Positions 16,960-25,702 of a DNA stretch of 44,198 nucleotides are shown here, in pieces; within the stretch, counting starts at the first letter, position 1; each line of letters starts with the position of its first letter. The stretch covers positions 1 through 44,198 of the forward strand of contig CACYJH010000010.1 in the NCBI GenBank assembly GCA_902774685.1. The letters are read 5' to 3'. A program made the position numbers and the translations under genes. The stretch is from an uncultured Methanobrevibacter sp. Lineage in GTDB: Archaea; Methanobacteriota; Methanobacteria; Methanobacteriales; Methanobacteriaceae. The notes beneath the pieces were generated by a model. The model did no database searches, was not told the origin of the DNA, and saw only the letters and a program-made list of their open reading frames with translations.

Positions 16960-18762
16960 TTCAGCTATTGCATTAATATCCAAATCCTTAGCTATATTCC
17001 AGGATGATTCGAACAATTCCTTAATGTTTTCTACAGATTCCTTGTCATCATAAACAGCACCATATTCGAAATCTTCCTCATCCAAACTATTGGATATGAT
17101 CAATGCATGGGAAGTGTCTCCAATCAAGTTAAATGAATCTACAGAAGCCAATGTCTTTATTTCAACTCCTTTTTTAATAAGGGAACTCAATAAGAGAACA
17201 TAGGATATGTCTTCCAAATCAAATTCCTGAATAATGATTCTGGTTTTGATTTTTGAAATGCTTGACAAGAATCTGTCACCCATATCCTTGATTGTAGGTG
17301 CTTCCAATAGGATTTCCTCTTTGGAATGATTTGCAACCTCTTCAAAAGCTTCTTGGGAAGTTAAGATTCCTTTCTCACAGATTACATAACTGTTCAATAA
17401 TTTTGGAATAGGCAATGATTCTGGGTCATTAGGGTCTATTGTAATGGTCTCTTCAGGAACATTTGTGATTTCTGAAATATCTGGAACTTCCTCTAAATCA
17501 GGAGTTTTAGCCTTTGGAACTGGTCTTGGAATATCCTCAACCTTAGCAGCAGGTTTAGGAATTTCTTCAACTTTTGCCTTAGGCTTAGGATGACCAAGAA
17601 CCTCAGATTTCCTATGAGGCCTAGTTAAATAAGCATCCACATCTTTCTTGGAAGCAATTGGATTTGTGGAAGCAATTGATGTTGGTCTTGGCAAGTCATC
17701 TGTTGAAGGATCAACATACTCTAAATCTTCATTAGCTCCAGTTTCAGCCAATGCACCATAATCCACATCATCGTATCCGCCTAAATCATCATCAGTTATG
17801 CCATGCTCTTCCTTATATTCCTCATCAGCATAGATAGGAGTGATAACTCCATCATCTTCACCTTCGTCATAGATTACATTATTGTAAAGGGTATTTTGAG
17901 ATTGGGATAAGTTGTAGATAGGCTCTTCCAATGCCCCATCCAAATCAATCTCATCAATAGGCAAAATGATTTCCTCATCAATTGTTTTAGGAATTAAGCT
18001 GTAGCTTTCATCAGACACTTCATTATCATAAATTGTTTCAGCATCTCCAACGCTTGCCAAAGCTTTGGATATTTCATTTGACCTTTTAGGAGCATCAGCC
18101 AAATTAATGGTTTGGCCAGTTTTCTTCCTAGGTCTGCGAGTAACCTTCATAGGTTTTTCATAATTAGGTGTAAAGTAAACGGTATCAGGGTTGGATTCTT
18201 CTTGGTTTTCTTCCAAATAACCATAACTTCTTCTTTTTGGCTTGTCAGATTTTCTAATGGATGGGAGTTTGAATTTAGGTTTTTCCTCTTTTACTGGTTT
18301 GGTCTTGAGGACCTGTTTGCTTTCATCGATTGGAGCATCAAATTTTATTTTAGGTTCTTTAGGAGCTGTGCTTTTTAAGAAATCATCAAGAGTTCTAGTG
18401 GATCCGTCTAATCCAGATGAACTGTCACTATGAGATTTCAAAACGGATTTGGAACTTTTGCCATTGTTTCCATCTAATTTGGCATTGACTAAATCTTCAA
18501 CCTCTTTAGCACCTTCCATTACACGGGAAAGGGGATCACTTGATTTTTGATTTAATCTGGACCTTGAATTCCTTCTATAATTCTTTGAATTCAAAAGTCT
18601 TATAACAAATACTGAAAGCAATTTATATAATCCGAATATGGTGATTAAAACACCAATGATTAAAATCAAATCTATCAACCGATAGATGATGCTTCCATAA
18701 ACAAGAACTAAACCAATGACGGTTAATAAAATACCAGTAAATATATCTAACGAATCTGCCAC
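16951..18762 (-). CDS. Membrane-anchored protein of unknown function with a C-terminal PLD/TrmB-like domain
   Basis: 603 residues. Two transmembrane helices lie at about 8-28 and 31-57. A long, charged, Pro/Lys/Glu-rich and probably disordered linker follows (about 60-440), including IPKPAAKVEDIPRPVPKAK. A compact C-terminal domain covers about 455-600 (SYVICEKGILTSQEAFEEV, EILLEAPTIKDM, LLSSLIKKGVEIKTLASVD, HALIISN, ELFESSWNIAKD). That last pattern resembles the phospholipase-D-like sensor domain found at the C-terminus of archaeal TrmB regulators, though no HKD catalytic motif is seen. This is inference. The start is a GTG at 18762 preceded by AGGTGGG at a good distance. Confidence 0.7.
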   Translation of the reverse strand: MADSLDIFTGILLTVIGLVLVYGSIIYRLIDLILIIGVLITIFGLYKLLSVFVIRLLNSKNYRRNSRSRLNQKSSDPLSRVMEGAKEVEDLVNAKLDGNNGKSSKSVLKSHSDSSSGLDGSTRTLDDFLKSTAPKEPKIKFDAPIDESKQVLKTKPVKEEKPKFKLPSIRKSDKPKRRSYGYLEENQEESNPDTVYFTPNYEKPMKVTRRPRKKTGQTINLADAPKRSNEISKALASVGDAETIYDNEVSDESYSLIPKTIDEEIILPIDEIDLDGALEEPIYNLSQSQNTLYNNVIYDEGEDDGVITPIYADEEYKEEHGITDDDLGGYDDVDYGALAETGANEDLEYVDPSTDDLPRPTSIASTNPIASKKDVDAYLTRPHRKSEVLGHPKPKAKVEEIPKPAAKVEDIPRPVPKAKTPDLEEVPDISEITNVPEETITIDPNDPESLPIPKLLNSYVICEKGILTSQEAFEEVANHSKEEILLEAPTIKDMGDRFLSSISKIKTRIIIQEFDLEDISYVLLLSSLIKKGVEIKTLASVDSFNLIGDTSHALIISNSLDEEDFEYGAVYDDKESVENIKELFESSWNIAKDLDINAIAENN

Positions 18763-19589
18763 GAATACCCACCTAAAATATATATTTTAATGATTATGAT
18801 AATTTTCATTTTCTAAAAATACTTTAAAAGTTCTTAATATTTTAAATTATTAAAAAATTCTTTTTTAAATTCTCAAATTTCATTTAATTTTTAATAAAAA
18901 TTTAAAATATAGTTAATTAAAGGATATTATTAAAAAATTAACCATAATTAATATTTATTTTTATTATTAATCATTTATATAATTTTGTTTTTATATAATA
19001 GAAAAAAGCCTAAAAATTAGTTAAAAAACTAAAATAAAATTAACAATCTATTAAACTAAAAAATATATCATAAATTTTTAGTGACAAATGAATAAAAACA
19101 AGAAAAATAAAATTTCAAAAAAATAAAGGGATTTAAAGAAAAATTTTAAGAAAAAATAGAATTGAAATAAACTTATCTCAATTTAAGAATGATTTAGAAA
19201 TCTAATCCATAGTGATGGATTAAGATTCTATCATTCTTCAATACCTATATTGCAAGTTAAATCATACAATACATCAAATTAGATATTGAGTTAAATACAA
19301 ACATTTAAAATTTGGAATAAAAACCCCTAAGGAATTTTAATTCTAATAAATGATATGAATAAAATTATATTTAAATTTTTTTAAATTGTGGAAATTTTCT
19401 AATTTAAAAATGAATAAAATTTTTTAAAGAGACTTAAAAATATCAAATAATTATTAAATTTATATTAAACAAGTAAATTACACTTTATTTAACATATTAA
19501 CCTCAAATAATTATTTAAATAAGAAAAAAAGACAATATTTAAATAATAAGTCATTGAAACTAATAACAAATACGATTTGAGGTGAAACT
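18763..19589. other. Long AT-rich divergent intergenic region with one large hairpin
   Basis: 827 bases between the GTG of the membrane-anchored protein and the first pilin-like gene. No open frame with a ribosome binding site longer than about a dozen codons is visible. The only clear structure is the hairpin at 19185-19238. A TATA-like AATATTTAAATAA near 19534-19546 could serve the pilin-like pair. Confidence 0.6.
19185..19238. other. 54-base imperfect hairpin, possible RNA element
   Basis: Outer stem AAGAATGA (19185-19192) pairs with TCATTCTT (19231-19238). A middle stem TAGAA pairs with TTCTA (19195-19199 with 19226-19230). The inner stem is AATCCAT with ATGGATT (19204-19210 with 19215-19221) around the loop AGTG. 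About 23 pairs form with only small bulges. It is far from both flanking genes, so it is not an obvious terminator. Confidence 0.6.
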
Positions 19590-19856
19590 ATGATTTTTGA
19601 AAGATTTAAAAATGAAATGAATATTTCAAATAGAAAAGAAAATGTGAAAGTAAATATCAAGAGAAATCTTAAAGCTATTTCAAAGGATAATTCAGCTCAA
19701 GGAGCTGCAGAATATATCCTGCTATTTGGAGGAGTGATTGTAATAGCTTTGGCAGGTTTATTGATTTATAGATCCTACTTCAGCAATAATGCAAGCGGAT
19801 TGAATGCAACTGAAGACATCAGTTCAATCAGAAAGAATGTGACTAGCATCTATTAA
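19590..19856 (+). CDS. Pilin-like protein with a class III signal peptide
   Basis: 88 residues. A basic leader of about 35 residues ends in DNSA, followed by [12 protein letters not shown] and a hydrophobic run to about residue 66 ([12 protein letters not shown]). This is the archaeal class III (type IV pilin-like) pattern: cleavage before Gln, with Glu at +5 of the mature protein. The mature part is only about 50 residues, much shorter than archaellin, so it is more likely a small pilus subunit or a minor pilin. GAGGTG sits exactly five bases before the ATG. A second class III protein follows after 28 bases. The processing peptidase is not in this window. Confidence 0.85.
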   Translation: MIFERFKNEMNISNRKENVKVNIKRNLKAISKDNSAQGAAEYILLFGGVIVIALAGLLIYRSYFSNNASGLNATEDISSIRKNVTSIY

Positions 19857-19884
19857 TAAGGCCATATTATGAGATGTTAAAATT

Positions 19885-20097
19885 ATGATTATGATTATGA
19901 TTATGAAAATGCTTGAAGATCTGAAAAGAGATAATATTGGACAGACAAGTGTTGAAGTGATTCTATTGATCGGTTCGATTTTGGTCATTGCAATCATATG
20001 CGGAACTTACATCTATAGAATCAATTCGCAAATAAATGATTCATTTAATCAAACACTTGATAAGGGAAGATTATACCTGCTAAATAAACTAAATTGA
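19885..20097 (+). CDS. Second small pilin-like protein with a class III signal peptide
   Basis: At most 70 residues. The leader ends in DNIG and is followed by QTSVEVILLIGSILVIAIICG, an exact QxSxE class III motif, so the mature protein would be about 52 residues. The start is uncertain: ATG codons at 19885, 19891, 19897, 19903 and 19909 are all in frame because the beginning is three ATGATT repeats and then ATGAAAATG. The best guess at a ribosome binding site is GAGATG at 19870-19875. It is in an operon with the preceding pilin-like gene. Confidence 0.8.
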   Translation: MIMIMIMKMLEDLKRDNIGQTSVEVILLIGSILVIAIICGTYIYRINSQINDSFNQTLDKGRLYLLNKLN

Positions 20098-20191
20098 ATC
20101 GAATAAAGAATTTAAACCCTGGTAAAAATCCTAAAAACATTTTAAAGCTGAAAAATACCAAATAATAAAAAAAGAATAGAATAAAAAAGAA

Positions 20192-20260
20192 AAAATAATA
20201 AATCTATCTAACTAATAGAAAACCCCCGTAAACTATAGGTTATTGGAGATTTATTATTTT
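20192..20260. other. 69-base hairpin between the pilin-like pair and the polyferredoxin gene
   Basis: A perfect 14-bp outer stem, AAAATAATAAATCT (20192-20205) with AGATTTATTATTTT (20247-20260), encloses an inner stem TAACTAATAG/CTATAGGTTA (20209-20218 with 20233-20242, 8 of 10 paired). The 14-base loop contains ACCCCCG. It lies in a convergent gap, so it could be a bidirectional terminator or an RNA element. Confidence 0.65.
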
Positions 20261-20321
20261 ATAAATATGATTAAATAAATGATTGAAAATTAAAATACTA
20301 AAAAAATAAAAAATTAAAAAA

Positions 20322-20346
20322 TTGATTAAATTTTAAATTTAATCAA
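20322..20346 (-). terminator. Terminator hairpin overlapping the polyferredoxin stop codon
   Basis: TTGATTAAATT (20322-20332) and AATTTAATCAA (20336-20346) are perfect inverted copies with a 3-base loop, followed on the minus strand by repeated T runs. The stop codon at 20339-20341 lies inside the stem. Confidence 0.75.
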
Positions 20347-21307
20347 GTAATCTTTCTAAGCTTGCTTTCCAAGAAGCTGAAGAAACGTTAGTTAGTTTCA
20401 TTGCAGTTCTTTTGACAACAATTCTTTCTTGTGGACATACTTTTTCACATGCACCACATAATACGCAGTATTCCTCATTGAATTTTGCTGCATTGTCTTC
20501 AAGAACGATTGCATTACATGCACAAAGGTCTACACAAGAACCGCACCCTACACACTCTTCTTCAGTAGTAGCAATTTCTCCTTCAAATGGTTTGGTGACT
20601 TCTGCCGCATCTACAGGACAGACTTCCTTACACCATCCACAGTTAATGCAGTCAGATCCAATGAAGATGTCACCTGTGATTTTAGGTTTTTCAATCTCAT
20701 CACTGTGCATACAGGTAACACATACAGTTCTGATTGCCTCTTGTGGACATACTCTTTTACATACTCCACAGTATACACATTTATCTTCATCCACTTCAAT
20801 GGAACAAGCATCTGGAGTATTTACAACAGTGATTGCATCAGCAGGACACAATTCTGCACATGCGCTACAATAGATACATTCTTCATCATTGATGGAAATT
20901 TCACCTTTCAACAAGTCATTTCTGTCAGGCAGTTCCCTTTTGAATAAAATTGCATCTTGAGGACATGCCACAGTACATCTTCCACAGAATTCACATGCTT
21001 CATCATCAATTGCTGATTCATGAGTCCAAGTTGGATAATTAGCCAAGTCTTTGGAACTTTCACCATCAATTTCAAAGTCTAATGCACCAAATGGACAAGC
21101 AGATGCGCATAATCCACAGATTACACAAGTATCTTGATCAATTGCAAGTTTGTTTCCTTCTGCTTGACCTCTTGCAATACCCAATACATCACCTAAAGCT
21201 AAGGAGCTGGTTGGACAAGAGTCAGCACATATTCCACATGCTAAACACACATTATTATCATAAGATAATTTTCTTGATTCGCTTCCATCTCTTTGAATAA
21301 AAATCAT
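20339..21307 (-). CDS. fwdF: FwdF-like polyferredoxin with eight [4Fe-4S] sites
   Basis: 322 residues with eight CxxCxxCxxxC motifs: CLACGICADSC, CVICGLCASAC, CEFCGRCTVAC, CIYCSACAELC, CVYCGVCKRVC, CINCGWCKEVC, CVGCGSCVDLC and CVLCGACEKVC. Most are followed by Pro, the seventh by Ala. The opening IQRDGSESRKL, the segment DDEACEFCGRCTVACPQDAI and the closing VKRT agree with subunit F of formylmethanofuran dehydrogenase, which wires electrons to the CO2-reducing Fwd/Fmd complex. The other fwd genes are absent here, so it could instead be a stand-alone polyferredoxin (EhbK or MvhB type is less likely on length and motif spacing). It is monocistronic. Confidence 0.75.
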   Translation of the reverse strand: MIFIQRDGSESRKLSYDNNVCLACGICADSCPTSSLALGDVLGIARGQAEGNKLAIDQDTCVICGLCASACPFGALDFEIDGESSKDLANYPTWTHESAIDDEACEFCGRCTVACPQDAILFKRELPDRNDLLKGEISINDEECIYCSACAELCPADAITVVNTPDACSIEVDEDKCVYCGVCKRVCPQEAIRTVCVTCMHSDEIEKPKITGDIFIGSDCINCGWCKEVCPVDAAEVTKPFEGEIATTEEECVGCGSCVDLCACNAIVLEDNAAKFNEEYCVLCGACEKVCPQERIVVKRTAMKLTNVSSASWKASLERLLD

Positions 21308-21396
21308 AACAATCCCACACTAATAGATATTTTAGTTATAGAATATAAATTATACTAAATAATTTTAATATATTTAATATTAGTTTTATCGACATG

Positions 21397-21406
21397 AATA
21401 TATAAA
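21397..21406 (-). promoter_or_regulatory. Candidate TATA box for the polyferredoxin gene
   Basis: The minus strand reads TTTATATATT about 95 bases upstream of the ATG, predicting a leader of about 70 bases. The gap 21308-21709 is otherwise AT-rich with no gene seen. Confidence 0.4.
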
Positions 21407-21709
21407 CATAACGATTTAATCTTAAGGAATACCTAAAAATTTATTAAAATTTTCATGATTTTATGAAAATTTCAATCCAAAATTTTTAAAATTTAAATAA
21501 AATAAGAATTCATGGCTTAAATTTAAAAAAACTGCATTTGAAACTTGCGAAAAATTAAAATATTTTATAAATATGAAAAAAGTTATAAATTGAAGAAAAT
21601 ATTATTAAAATGATATTTAATGAATAAAATATAATAGAAATAATAATTTTATGAATGAAATAATGCAAAAATAAAATAAATTTAAAAAAGATTTAAAAAA
21701 ATAAGAAAA

Positions 21710-22165
21710 TTAAATTAATTCCCCTTTCTGATTGATTTTTCCTTGGCGTATACGGGTAGAGGAAATCGGTATACCATCATCTGCCAAAACAAAGCTAACT
21801 ACAACAATATCTAATGGTTTCATACCTTTGCTAACTCTAATCTCATTTATCTTAACCGCATTAGGTTCTGTTTCTTCACTAACTACAATAGCATCATAAT
21901 TTTCATCATGAATGGTCGGTCCATAAGGATCATCCAAACGGGAAATATGGAAATTATCATGTTTATCAGCTAAAAACTCATTTAAATTGCTCATACGAAC
22001 ATTACAAGAGTCAATATCTCCATCCTTTTGACCTGCGAAAACATTGGAAGTGACTCCTATCTCAACACTTTCCCCAATTTCAAATGCCTTTTCGATTAGG
22101 CTTCTATGACCGTAATGAAATTTATCAAAAGTTCCCCCAACTGCTACACGTTTATATTTTGCCAT
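21710..22165 (-). CDS. coaD: Phosphopantetheine adenylyltransferase, archaeal type
   Basis: 151 residues from the ATG at 22165; a TTG three codons earlier is less likely. It adenylates 4'-phosphopantetheine in coenzyme A synthesis. Nucleotidyltransferase features are VAVGGTFDKFHYGHRSLI (with the HxGH signature), SEETEPNA and the C-terminal ISSTRIRQG, matching the ISSTxIR motif. The size and KYKRVAVGGTFD start fit the archaeal family, which differs from bacterial CoaD. It stands alone; a 40-bp tandem repeat lies upstream. Confidence 0.9.
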   Translation of the reverse strand: MAKYKRVAVGGTFDKFHYGHRSLIEKAFEIGESVEIGVTSNVFAGQKDGDIDSCNVRMSNLNEFLADKHDNFHISRLDDPYGPTIHDENYDAIVVSEETEPNAVKINEIRVSKGMKPLDIVVVSFVLADDGIPISSTRIRQGKINQKGELI

Positions 22166-22324
22166 AATAATCAATTGAAATTTTAATTAAAACAATGTAA
22201 AAACAACTTACAGTTTAAATATTGATTTAGAAAATATATAAACTTAATGAATAAAAGTTTATAAAATAAATAAAAAATAGCTATAAATAGATTTGAACTG
22301 AATTAAATAATAAAAATAGAATTT

Positions 22325-22420
22325 AAAATAAATAAAAAATAGAATTTTAAAAATTGAATTTATTAAAATGAATAAAAAATAGAATTTTAAAAATTGAATT
22401 TATTAAAATAAATAAAAAAT
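22325..22420. repeat. 40-bp tandem repeat, 2.4 copies
   Basis: Copies at 22325-22364 and 22365-22404 differ at one position (A or G at the sixth base), followed by a 16-base partial copy. It lies between the coaD start and the end of the transglutaminase gene. No gene is seen in 22166-22504. Confidence 0.85.
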
Positions 22421-22504
22421 TTATAGAATAAAACTAAAAAGTTTATTCTATTTATTAATACTTCTTTTTTAATCAAATAAATTACAACTTATCCCTATCA
22501 ATAA

Positions 22505-24865
22505 CTAGAATGGTATAAGCGCATAATTTTTTGGAGTATTATATGACTTTGTATTCCAATTATTAATAGTTCCTAGTTTGTTTCTGCGGCTTGTTGCATC
22601 GGCTGTGTACCAAGTTTGGGATATAGGATCGTAAACTTGAGCCCATACATGTCCTGTATTTAATCCACTAGCGAACTTACAGTTTTTAGCATGAGAATAT
22701 CTTGCGTAAATACCTACGGATCTACACATAGCTACAATCAAATTAGCCTTGTCACAACAATTACCTGACCTTGAACTGAAGGTTTTAGCTGCTCCCTTTT
22801 TGGAATTTGTATAGAAACTGTATCTAATGTCATCCCTTACAAATTCAAAGATAGCATTTGCTTTAGCTCTAGGACTTGATAAACCAGCAGTCAATTCTTT
22901 TGCTTTCTTCTTGAGTGCATCACTAAGAGCGGATTTTCCTCCGGTCTTCAAGTATTTTGCAAAGGTTTCAGAATCAAATATTTGTCTGTAATTTAAGATT
23001 TTTCCACTTTGACTAATGGATATTGAATATCCTCCTTTAACAAGGTTAGTTTTAACGGTAACTGAAGAAGGTAACTTCTTATTGTTACTGTAGGAATTCA
23101 ATACAGCGGTTAAACCATAAATATAAAGATTTGCTTCCATTTTACCTAAGCTGGTAACTTGGCTTGAAGGTAAACAATCCTTAGAATTGACATATTTAGT
23201 AATGTTTGTCGCTAATTTAAGATAATCGCTTTTAGATAATTTACCATTAATTTTCGCCCCAGAAGAACTATAATTATTTGATAAGAATTTTATCTTAACA
23301 TCTGCTTTTGAACCTTTATTAAGATTGGTTATAGCTCCTGCCATAAGATATGCGAATTCATCCATTGTGTATTTTTTACTATCAATAGTGACACTGTAAG
23401 ATTTATTTAATATATTTATGTATTCTACACGGACTTTCAAGTCTTTAGCTGCAGTAATAATTTTAGATATACTAATTGCAGGGTCAACTACCTTAAGAGT
23501 TTTGCTAACGCTAGATGAATTGTAATTTTTACTTCCAGCATATTTGATTTTGATAGGATAAGATCCTTTCTTAAGACCTACCGCTAAACTAACCTGTCCT
23601 TTTGAATTGGTAGTTTTAGTGTAGTCCTTGTTGTTTATATGGATTACAACTGTCTTATCTGATAAAACCTTACCTGCGGAATTTTTTAAAGTAACTATGT
23701 ACTTAAATCCTTGACCAACACTTGCTGGTGCAACGATTTTGGTACCGCCCTTTACAGCAGTCACATTAGTGTTTGCAGAAGATTTGACAAAAATATCATC
23801 ACCAGCAAAACTAATCTTGAATTTCAATTTTCCAAGCCAACTTATAGGAATGCTGACTTGACCTTTTGAATTAGTCTTTTTGGTATAGGATTTGTCTTTA
23901 TTGGTTATCTTTACAATGACTTTTCTGTTTTTAACAGCTGCGTCATTAACTTTCTTCTTTAAAGTGATTACATAATCACTGCCATATTGAACAAGAGTTT
24001 CATATGATAGTTTTGTTCCGCATTTTTGAGGGTATACAGTTGTTTTCTTGGAAGATTGATTAAAATTATCATTTCCTGCATAGCTAATTAAAACTGAAAA
24101 CTTATTATCAGCATTTATAGTAAGTTTTGCTTGACCTTCATCATTGGTCTTCTTCTTATAAACTTTATTTTTCCATTTGGAAATTTTAAAGAGAATTGTT
24201 TTATTAGCTAAAAGAGCACCGCTATCATTGTTTTTTAAAGTAACAATTAAAGAGGTTGTTCTAGGAATCTTATTGGTTTTGACAGTTAATCCAGTGCTGC
24301 TTTTTAAAACCTTTAAAGTAGAGTTCATTTTGGAACTACCATAAGATTTATCGCCTGCAAAACTGATTAACAATTTATATGTTCCTACAGGATTGTAAGT
24401 AAACTGTGCCCGACCGTTTTTATCAGTGGTTCTGGTATAAACCTTATTCTTGCTGGTTACATTGAATAAGATCTTTTTACCGCTTAACGCTTTACCATTC
24501 TTATCTTTTAATGTAACATATATAGGATTTCCAGAGTGTACAGTGGTGTTGGATACTTTCATAGTTGTGTTAGTCTTAGCAGTTGAACTGCCTGAACTAC
24601 TATTGCCTTTTAAGTCATCAAAAGTCATTTCATGACTGTTATCCTCACTTTCTAAACTTGAACTGGAAACTTTTTCATTAGATAATTGGTTAGTGTCAGT
24701 ACTACCAACTGACTCGTCAGACATTGAATCAATTGAACCGCCAACAAAATCATTGTTACCTGGATCGTTTGACATATCCAAGACATCACTAGCAGATACG
24801 CCGCTTATCGCTATAAACAATAAGCAGAATATTGCCAAAAGCAATGTTCTCTTCTCTAACGAAAT
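22505..24865 (-). CDS. Secreted wall protein: Ig-like repeats, pseudomurein-binding-type region, transglutaminase-fold domain; probable AUU start
   Basis: 786 residues if started at ATT (complement of 24863-24865), which lies five bases after GAGGTG (24871-24876). That start gives a standard signal peptide, MSLEKRTLLLAIF...GVSA. The TTG at 24844 would remove all its positive charge. An acidic Ser/Asp-rich linker is followed by about four Ig-like repeats (each with a KTNSKGQ- or KDKNGKA-like turn), then a region like pseudomurein-binding repeats, then a transglutaminase-like domain with catalytic Cys in SGNCCDKAN, His in TGHVWAQ and Asp in TADATSRR. The plan parallels the pseudomurein endoisopeptidases PeiW and PeiP (family C71), so wall remodelling or anchoring is likely (inference). 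A paralogue sits at 30266-32023. Confidence 0.85.
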   Translation of the reverse strand: MSLEKRTLLLAIFCLLFIAISGVSASDVLDMSNDPGNNDFVGGSIDSMSDESVGSTDTNQLSNEKVSSSSLESEDNSHEMTFDDLKGNSSSGSSTAKTNTTMKVSNTTVHSGNPIYVTLKDKNGKALSGKKILFNVTSKNKVYTRTTDKNGRAQFTYNPVGTYKLLISFAGDKSYGSSKMNSTLKVLKSSTGLTVKTNKIPRTTSLIVTLKNNDSGALLANKTILFKISKWKNKVYKKKTNDEGQAKLTINADNKFSVLISYAGNDNFNQSSKKTTVYPQKCGTKLSYETLVQYGSDYVITLKKKVNDAAVKNRKVIVKITNKDKSYTKKTNSKGQVSIPISWLGKLKFKISFAGDDIFVKSSANTNVTAVKGGTKIVAPASVGQGFKYIVTLKNSAGKVLSDKTVVIHINNKDYTKTTNSKGQVSLAVGLKKGSYPIKIKYAGSKNYNSSSVSKTLKVVDPAISISKIITAAKDLKVRVEYINILNKSYSVTIDSKKYTMDEFAYLMAGAITNLNKGSKADVKIKFLSNNYSSSGAKINGKLSKSDYLKLATNITKYVNSKDCLPSSQVTSLGKMEANLYIYGLTAVLNSYSNNKKLPSSVTVKTNLVKGGYSISISQSGKILNYRQIFDSETFAKYLKTGGKSALSDALKKKAKELTAGLSSPRAKANAIFEFVRDDIRYSFYTNSKKGAAKTFSSRSGNCCDKANLIVAMCRSVGIYARYSHAKNCKFASGLNTGHVWAQVYDPISQTWYTADATSRRNKLGTINNWNTKSYNTPKNYALIPF

Positions 24866-25702
24866 TTTTTCACCTCAATACACTAAAAAAATACAAATTT
24901 AAAAGTTTTAAAAAATACTCTTATAGTTAAATATCTTCAAGTATTATTGAAATTAAAATTTTTTTAAAGAGCTAATGCAATAAAAAAAAGATAATTCAAC
25001 AAGTTTTAGATAATATTTTTTTAATGTTATGTATAATTAACTGTTTAATAGCATATAAATCTTTCCCATAAAAATTCTAAAAAATAAGGTCAAAATAGTG
25101 CTAAAATTGAATATATCTACCAAATATTAATTAATTTAATGAAATTAAAATATAAAATTAGTTTGATAAATTTTATAGAATAATTAGTTATTTAAACAAG
25201 AAAAAAAGCAATTAAAATAAATAATAATTAAAAACGATTAATAATTCGAATTAAGTCAAATAACCAGTTATAATTAATTATTTTATTAAAATTTAATAGA
25301 ATAATAATCAAATAATTAAAATATAAACAAATATTAGTTATTTAACTTATAAAAGAACAATGATTAATCTTTATAAAATTGATAGTCTAAATATTATAAA
25401 GTTATATATAAAATTAATATATAATAGTTTAATAATAAAAAAAACTAATAAAATAAATCCTTTATATCATCTTTACCCTATTTATTGAAGTTTATTTAAA
25501 AAATAAAGAGCATTTAAAGCTTTTAATAAAAATTTTAGAAAAACTTAAAAAAATTTAAAAAATAAGCTGAAAATTATACAAAATTTTTTAGAAAAATTTG
25601 CAAAAAATTAAACATAGAATTAATAAAAAAAATAATTGGTTTAATGATTGGTTTTCATCAAAATTCTTAAAAAAAAATTGGAAAAATCAAGGAAATATGT
25701 TT
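24866..25702. other. Long AT-rich intergenic region
   Basis: 837 bases with no gene I can support. It holds the GAGGTG site of the transglutaminase gene at its left end. A 97-codon plus-strand frame at its right end overlaps the cation transporter gene and has low-complexity, Lys/Asn-biased composition. Confidence 0.55.

Noticed and set aside
19088..19126. 12-codon frame MNKNKKNKISKK
   Set aside because: It is very short, Lys/Asn-only, and expected by chance in A-rich DNA.
22325..22420. CRISPR array
   Set aside because: The 40-bp copies abut directly with no spacer.
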